A stretch of 64,000 nucleotides of DNA, from contig JAKJXP020000059.1 of assembly GCA_022225965.2 (NCBI GenBank), positions 124,001 through 188,000 of the forward strand, written 5' to 3'. The stretch comes from Diatrype stigma. Lineage: Eukaryota > Ascomycota > Sordariomycetes > Xylariales > Diatrypaceae. Below are positions 57,576 through 64,000 of the stretch, in pieces. Both the position numbers and the translations under genes were made by a program. Numbering within the stretch: the first letter of the stretch is position 1; every line of letters begins with the position of its first letter. Below the pieces are notes generated by a model. That model was not told the DNA's origin and searched no databases. It was given only the letters and a program-made list of their open reading frames with translations.

Positions 57576-58170
57576 GGCCGTCGGGCTCGATTGGGCTGAT
57601 CAATGTCGGGTGCAACTTGTTATAAGGTACGATGAAAAGCCGTAGGTGAGGAATTGAGTGTAAGACTTCATATGCTAGACTAGGTAAACGACTGTTTCTT
57701 TCTGCCCGCATACGCAAGCCAAGAGTATCCTTACTATACCTAGGTCTATTTACGGAAGTAATCTTCAGTGCCACATTGACCTGATCTCAAGGAAGCTAGT
57801 CTTCATCCGTCATCCTATCAGGGATTGAGACGTATGCCTGCCAGGTTGTTGAACCGATACGAGCTTGTTGACCGGACAACGATCTAATCGGGCGGCTACA
57901 GCCTGCGGTGACTAGGAAATACGGCAATCGTTGAAGCCAGTCCGCCACTCCGCTGACCTCGTTCTTAGCTCCCGGCGGTCTTGGCTCATGTGGGGTTTTG
58001 GCCCGCCGACTATAAGCTTTCATTGCCGTAGATAAGCGAGTCGTCATAGCTTATGACGGTAGAGGGGAGTGAGTTCCTTATGTCTCCCTTCCTTTGGAAT
58101 TTGGAGGTTCAACTTGCTTGCTGACGATGATTGTTCTCAGGTAACAACAATCTAGTCTCATTCGTTCGCA
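57576..58170. promoter_or_regulatory. Divergent promoter, exgD / branched-chain dehydrogenase E1-beta
   Basis: 595 bp between opposed start codons. No specific site assigned. Confidence 0.5.
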
Positions 58171-59454
58171 ATGAAGAACTACTCGTCGATTTACTATCTT
58201 AGGAAGACGCTGGCGTCTGCATCTACTCATTCCTCTAGACTTGGACTTACATGCAACATAGCACGGCGGTGTTATTCGACACAACTTCCGAATGCGAGAC
58301 TCAATGTGCCGGTGGATTACTCAACGACGTCGTTGCTTGCTCATGCCTCGCAGACCGCACTCAGCAATCCTGAGCTACCCCCAGAAGCTCGGAATGGCAC
58401 GACCAAGCGAATGAATCTCTTCCAAGCGGTCAACGATGCCTTATCCACTGCACTCACAGAAGATGAGAATGTGTTAGTATTTGGAGAGGACGTTGCTTTT
58501 GGCGGTGTTTTCCGCTGCACAATGAAGCTGGCAGAGAGTTTTGGAAGCGATCGTGTGTTCAATACACCGTTGACAGAACAGGGCATCATGGGCTTCGGCA
58601 TAGGATTAGCTGCTGAAGGCATGCGGCCCGTTGCCGAGATCCAGTTTGCCGATTACGTCTACCCTGCATTTGACCAGTTGGTCAACGAGGCTGCGAAATA
58701 CAGATACCGAGACGGAAGCTGCGGTCGGAGCGCTGGAGGCCTGACGGTGCGGATGCCATGTGGAGGTGTCGGTCATGGGGGGCTATATCATTCGCAGTCA
58801 CCTGAGAGCCTTTTCACCCATATCCCGGGTTTGCGAGTCATCATTCCTAGGTCGCCTTTGCAAGCAAAGGGGCTGCTATTGTCCGCGATCAGAAGCAATG
58901 ACCCGTGCGTGTTCATGGAACCCAAGATCCTGTACCGAGCAGCCGCCGAACAAGTCCCCTTGGGACCGTATACTTTACCGTTATCTAAGGCGGAAGTATT
59001 AAAACCGGGAGAGGACGTGACTATCATATCGTATGGGCAACCACTTTACACTTGCAGTTCGGCGATCCAGAAAGCAGAACAGGACCTGGGGGTTTCGATC
59101 GAGCTCATAGACCTGCGGACAGTCTACCCCTGGGATAAAGAGACCGTCTTCCAGAGCGTGCAGAAGACGGGAAGGTGCATGGTTGTCCACGAATCTATGG
59201 TCAATGCCGGTATTGGGGCCGAGGTTGCGGCGGCTATCCAAGAGAACCCGGAGACTTTCGTACGGCTCGAGGCCCCAGTGGCTCGTGTGGCGGGGTGGAG
59301 TATACACACTCCGTTGCTATATGAAAAGTTCAATGTCCCTGATGTCGCAAGTGAGTGTTCCTGATACCTGGACTACAATCCAAAGGTGTCTGAATAAGAT
59401 ACTAATGAGACCTTAGGAATATATGATAATATCAAGAAGCTGCTTGAGTATTAG
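58171..59454 (+). CDS. Branched-chain 2-oxoacid dehydrogenase E1 beta subunit, mitochondrial
   Basis: With the alpha subunit and thiamine diphosphate it decarboxylates 2-oxo acids from Leu, Ile and Val in the mitochondrial matrix. Two exons (58171-59350 and 59417-59454) give 405 residues. The N-terminus is rich in Arg, Ser and Thr without acids (LRKTLASASTHSSRLGLTCN), a good import signal, cleaved probably near RRCYSTQL. The mature part has MNLFQAVNDALSTALTEDEN, VFGEDVAFGGVFRCT, RVFNTPLTEQGIMGFGIGLA and IQFADYVYPAFDQ, and the C-terminal domain IELIDLRTVYPWD, EAPVARVAGW, PLLYEKFNVPDV. The FGGVFRCT and PAFDQLVNEAAKYRYRDG patterns fit BCKDHB better than pyruvate dehydrogenase beta. The last exon encodes only RIYDNIKKLLEY. 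Confidence 0.93.
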
Positions 59455-59866
59455 GCTGAATATTACGCAGAACGATTGCGTTGATCCATGCTAGAGGGGT
59501 GCGAAGGGTGTTGTATTTCATTTTTATACTTATACTTAATTTATATCACAAGCGTAGCGGTCATTGAATCCGTACAGACATGTCGAGTTGCTGCTACCCC
59601 TGTAAGTAGCTGTCCTTATCGATTACTCTTAGCCCACATCAAGGCTTGGCAGTCACCAACCCACTCTGCCATTTCCAAGGTTGCCCCGCGTTGGTACTTG
59701 GAATTACCACTGTGAATGTTTCAGGCCCGGCCAGTTGACTTAGGTACACCGTACGGACTGTGGACTATTGACTTACCACTTAACCACCACCGACCGTACT
59801 ACAACCTTACTACAACCTTACTACAACCTTACCCTCAAATAACACCTCAGAAGTATAAAGGCAAAA
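59455..59866. promoter_or_regulatory. Upstream region of capping protein gene
   Basis: Holds three exact tandem copies of an 11-mer (listed separately) ending 35 bp before the start codon. Confidence 0.5.
59799..59831. repeat. CTACAACCTTA 11-mer x3
   Basis: Three perfect tandem copies in the likely 5' leader of the capping protein gene. Confidence 0.95.
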
Positions 59867-61093
59867 ATGGCAACGGCCCTATCTACAGTCGAGTCCTTCG
59901 TAGAAGGCGCTCCTCCCGGCGAGGTATTACCCAGCTATACACACCCACACACTCGCTAGGTCTATCTATGTAGGCTGGAATAGACGAGAGCAGAAGCTAA
60001 CTCCTAACTCGGACAGCTGGCAGATGTTATAGCTGGTATATCTTCCCCCCTCAAATAGTCGACAGCGACGCGTATAGTGCGCATCATCAGAACCTAGCTC
60101 AACGTTTGCGCTCCAGATATCAAGGCCCTCACCATAGACGAGCCCGACATCGTCGCCCAGCTCGAGCCCGCCTTCGAGAAGTACAACGAGGAGCAGTTCG
60201 TCACCGTCAAGCTGCCGGGCAGCACCCAGCAGGTCATCATCAGCTCACACAGCTTCCTCGGCGATGGCCGGTACTACGACGTCGAGAGCTCGTCCAGCTT
60301 CGCCTTCGACCATGTCACGCAGGTTAGGCCGGCTTCTTCACCCGGACATATGCATCGAGCTGCAAAGAGATAGGGGTAATAACACGTTTGTACAGAAAGC
60401 CAGTGACGTGCAAAGTCACGTATTGGAAGGTGCCCAGGTCGATCTCGTGTATGCTTCACCCATCTACGAACCGGGCCTCTTCATCACGGACACGGTAAAA
60501 GCAGAGACTAGTGGCTAAGGTGGATTATAGAAAGTCGACGCTGAAGTCCCTGTCGACGTACGTTGGGGAGCATTACCCTAACGCCGCACACGGCGTATAC
60601 CCGATCGAGAGCGATTCCAAAATAGCCGTCATCATAGTGGCCAACAAGTACAGCCCGAGCAACTACTGGTAGGCTAACTGCTGCATCCTGCGAAAAAGGG
60701 AAGAGAAGGAATGGCAGCAGAAACCACTAACGCCCAGTTTTTAGGAACGGCCGATGGCGTTCCGTTTACATCTTCGACCCGTCGTCGAGCAGTCTAGAGG
60801 GCAGTGTCAAGGTGGACGTGCACTATTACGAAGACGGCAACGTGCGGCTGCTGACGAACAAGTCCATCAACTCCTCAGTGCCGTCGGGCACGGGCGCCGG
60901 CATCGTCAAGGAGATCGGGACGGCGGAGAAGAAGTACCAGGAGGAGTTGAACCGGGGTTTCACGAACCTGAGCGAGGGCGCCTTCAAGGGGCTGCGGAGA
61001 CAGCTGCCCGTCACGAGACAGAAGATCGAGTGGGACAAGATCACCAGCTACCGCGTGGGACAGGACATCGGCGGTGGTAGTTCCCGCCGGTAG
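59867..61093 (+). CDS. CAP1: F-actin-capping protein subunit alpha
   Basis: Forms a heterodimer with the beta subunit and caps actin barbed ends. Six exons (59867-59923, 60017-60035, 60117-60322, 60396-60446, 60520-60668, 60745-61093) give 276 residues, the usual length. Diagnostic segments: STVESFVEGAPPGE|LADVIA|DIKALT, the FEKYNEEQFVTVKLPGS strand, VIISSHSFLGDGRYYD, the family signature region VDVHYYEDGNVRLLTNKSIN, and the C-terminal FTNLSEGAFKGLRRQLPVTR ending in a short amphipathic tentacle-like tail. The 19-nt second exon and the GTTAGG and GTGTAT donors are unusual, but every junction preserves phase and the conserved reading. Identification is secure. Confidence 0.94.
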
Positions 61094-62758
61094 AGTGGGA
61101 GGAGTGAAGAGAAGGAATGATGAGCGAAGGAGCGAGCGAGCGAGCGAGCGGGTAAGCCCGCTTGTGTGAAAACGGGCTACTATTACGAGTTAACGTGAAA
61201 AGCAAAAGCAGATAGAATGTGACAGCAATGATTCATCTACCTGGCTGTATACCTACCTCGCTACCTACTCCCCAACTAAAGATCTGCGCGGTTGAAAACC
61301 TAGGTAGATAATTCTCAAGGCGCCAAGCTGTGATGAGTTTGGGTCGGGGTCGGCATATAGTCGGGGTCGGTATATACATAGTTGGTTGTGCTGTGCCCGG
61401 TTCGGCATCTTCCCGTGGTAGGGTATTTATAGAACCCCGAGTAGACTCCGGCAACCGCCGCTTTCGGATTACCCCATGAAATCCATAAAATGGCATGCGC
61501 AGTACACCGGAGCCACGCTATTCCGGCTGCACCACTTCGGGCTTGGAGCCGGAGATAACGCAATGGCGTCAGTCTTAAAGAAAGAAGGCAATTATGTAGG
61601 TGACCAACCTAGGTATGTTGATAAGTACCTACCTACAGCTAGGTATGTAGTTACAGAAGTCTTGGTATTGGATATCTCTCGCCGTACCAAGCTCTTTGGT
61701 ATATATGAGAGGCATACCTACATATGTACGTATCGTCCGCAGTGCCCGCATAGTTATGAGTGAGTATCAATTGCCTTGGACATGAAGATGAACCACCTAC
61801 CTGTGTATTCGTACTGATTTTAGGTAACCCGTCCCTTCTCCCTTTGATAAGGAATAAGGACACGATAACCTATACTCGCTTCCGCGTAACTACTATGTAG
61901 GTAGAGACTGGACTGGGGCTAGCTTATAACGGCGTAGGTACTTAGGTATGCGTGTAATTCGTAGTTACGTGGTTTGGTGGTGATGGTGGTAGTGGGATCT
62001 CGGAGCCTCGGAGACCCATCTCGGACGATCAGCCCATCCATACCCAGCAACCCAGGCAGCTCCAGGTAGGCGACCTACCCCACAAGGAACTTGAGTGATT
62101 CAGCGCCTTTCAGCGTTCCGTTTGACATTAGGAAGTCTCTGATTGGCCAGCGTGGGAGATAAAGTCCAGCGACGGGGTGAGCTTGACCGCTAAAATGCTG
62201 GAAATTTCTAGGGGGGCCAGGGGGGTAGACAGCTAGTGGTAGACGCCAACTGTTCACTAATGGCCTACCTAGGTAGTATGTACCCTTTTAGAGTTGCCGT
62301 AGCGGGAGCAGGTAAGAGGGTGAGAGATTGAGAGGGCAAGAAGAGCGGAAAGAGAAGCGGTTTTCGAGTTTTCCAAAAAGCCAGCGCAAGGGCCTTGAGC
62401 TAAAAATTAATTTAACTTACCTTTTGATCGGTATCTAATCTTACGACCGAAATCCCCCCAGATCCCTACCTTTACCACCACGCTGCCGACTTTCTCTCCT
62501 CTGCGCAACTCCATATCAGCCAGCAAGCAAAAGTCAGCCGTTGCTTCGTTTTCCCTCCCGTCTTCCCATCGAGTCCTTATTTCCAGCGTCGTCGTCGTCG
62601 TTCTTGTCGTCGCAACCTCACATAGTCTTCTCGCCTCGGTAGAATCTCTTCAATCGACTACGATCTACGTATCTATACCATTCATAATCACCATACCACC
62701 GATTCGCTCCAGCAGCTTTTTTAATACTCAAAAACCATCCGACCTATAATCCGCAACA
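61094..62758. other. Intergenic 1.7 kb; cytochrome b5 promoter and leader
   Basis: A GAGC tetranucleotide repeat lies at about 61131-61151. From 62480 on the strand is pyrimidine-rich, typical of the leader of a well-expressed fungal gene. No gene supported. Confidence 0.6.
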
Positions 62759-63593
62759 ATGGCCTCCGAGAAGGAATTCACCTTTCAGGATATTGCTGAG
62801 CACAACACGAAGAAGGACCTGTTTCTCGTCGTCCATGATAAGGTCTACGATGCCACCAAGTTCGTCGACGAGCATCCGTAAGTCGCTACCCTCCCCCCGG
62901 GTTCTGCTTGTCTTTCCAATTGTACATGTTCTACCTCTAGCCTGCGACCCCGAGCCTATCCCGCTGTATCCGGATCGATGTATTACAGCACATGCAGGGC
63001 CGCACTCTGGATATATACTGGACAGTGCTAGCTTGGGTGGTTATCTAGAGGCCACATATATCTATCGATCTATGGGTCTACCCGTACTACCTGTTATCTG
63101 TTATCTACTACCGCAAGACCGAGTAATGTCTTGATTCATGTGCTGACAAAAGTGCCCGAATCGCAGCGGTGGTGAGGAGGTCATGCTAGATGTCGGTGGC
63201 CAGGATGCGACAGAGGCGTTCGAGGACGTCGGCCACAGCGACGAAGCTCGGGAAACACTCGAGCAGATGCTCGTTGGTACGGTAAAGCGACAGGTGAGTC
63301 TTCTACCGCGACCCCCCTCCGTTCTTGCATCCCTTTGCGATGCCTTTCACAGACCCGTGCCCGCCCGCACGCACGTTCTCTAGATTTCGATATAGCTGTT
63401 CTAACAAGCCTCTCCCCGATCTTAGCCCGGTGACCCCAAGCCCAAGGCCAACCAGCCCTCGCTATCACCGTCCGCGAACACTGATTCTGCCGGTTTCGGA
63501 ACCATCTTATACGCAGTTATCTTCATCGGAGGCATCGCTGCCTACGGTGCTTACCAGTACCTCCAGGCCCAGGAGAACAACAAGAATGCCTAA
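62759..63593 (+). CDS. CYB5: Cytochrome b5, tail-anchored
   Basis: Electron carrier of the endoplasmic reticulum that supplies fatty-acid desaturases, sterol enzymes and some P450s. Three exons (62759-62877, 63167-63293, 63426-63593) give 137 residues. Heme domain: [40 protein letters not shown] with axial His 39 in HPGG (intron 1 falls in the Pro codon), and [10 protein letters not shown] with axial His 63. A Pro/Lys/Ser linker leads to the C-terminal membrane anchor (about residues 107-126, [20 protein letters not shown]) and a short polar tail QAQENNKNA. Length and order match yeast CYB5. The ATG has a strong context (CGCAACAATGGCC). Confidence 0.96.
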
Positions 63594-64000
63594 TCAAGGG
63601 GCGGGGATGTGTTTTGACGACGACCGGTTGCATTTTGATTGGAGGGGAAAGGGGGTAGGGAGCGGGTTTGGCTGAGGAGCGAAATGAACATATGCGGATG
63701 GATGAACTATTGGATGCCAATGGATGTCCAGACTGGTTGGCTGGTGTCTATACTACCTTCAACAGCACATTTATCATCTTTCCGACACTTTTAATAGGCC
63801 AATCTAACTTGGTTCTCCAAGCTTCATATATGCTCTCTTACGTATCCGCAAGACTGCCTGAAAATACACTGCTTAATGAATTAAAACACAAGCAGGGTGT
63901 CATACCTATCCTCTGTACAATCTCGATAAGAGAGCTTGGTGCAATACGGTTGGCCTGTCCACGGACATGAGATGCTGGATAAGCTGCTTACTTATGTGCG
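63594..64000. other. 3' flank of cytochrome b5
   Basis: 3' UTR and spacer to the window edge; no further gene seen. Confidence 0.6.

Overview
The window is nuclear DNA of a filamentous ascomycete, most likely a Sordariomycete. The evidence is short (about 45-130 bp) GT-AG introns with CTAAC/CTGAC-type branch sites, an AcuK/Ert1 gluconeogenesis regulator, a QDE-2-type Argonaute with an RGG tail, a fungal GH5 exgD-type exoglucanase, a hybrid histidine kinase, and intergenic DNA rich in TAGGTACCTA-type palindromes. There are no operons. Genes lie on both strands, separated by long spacers, some of them gene-free for several kilobases. I rebuilt exons from GT-AG sites, reading phase and family conservation; none is confirmed by transcripts.

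Left part (1-21.4 kb), mostly minus strand: start of a cytochrome P450 cut by the window edge; an SRR1-like protein; two doubtful or unusual small genes (a poly-Asp ORF, and a secreted-type protein whose start is out of frame); glyoxalase I with two domains; a vacuolar H+/Ca2+ exchanger; a secreted GH81 endo-beta-1,3-glucanase; the telomere-capping protein STN1; a DNAJC9-type J protein in divergent arrangement with a RIB2/DRAP-type deaminase; a tRNA-Lys(CTT) gene; and a small Ser/Gly-rich protein.

Middle part (21.4-46.5 kb): an Argonaute with an intact slicer tetrad; a 1425-residue hybrid histidine kinase; two poorly resolved small genes at 37-38 kb; an unrecognised 296-residue protein; riboflavin kinase carrying a long Pro/Thr/Gln-rich insertion; and AcuK/ERT1.

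Right part (46.5-64 kb): an 8.2-kb stretch full of simple repeats with no gene I can support; then a type II membrane exo-beta-1,3-glucanase (exgD type) divergent from mitochondrial branched-chain 2-oxoacid dehydrogenase E1-beta, the F-actin capping protein alpha subunit, and tail-anchored cytochrome b5.

Most genes are housekeeping functions (cell wall glucan turnover, Ca2+ storage, telomere capping, flavin and methylglyoxal metabolism, actin, RNA silencing) and do not form one pathway. The most striking object is the tRNA-Lys(CTT) gene at 20.2-20.4 kb. Its D loop is interrupted by 53 bp that look like a spliceosomal (mRNA-type) intron: GTAGGA at the 5' end, an internal TGACTAACC branch-like site, and CAACAG at the 3' end. 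Removing it leaves a perfect 73-nt cloverleaf. Canonical eukaryotic tRNA introns sit at position 37/38 and are removed by the tRNA endonuclease, so this would be a different arrangement.
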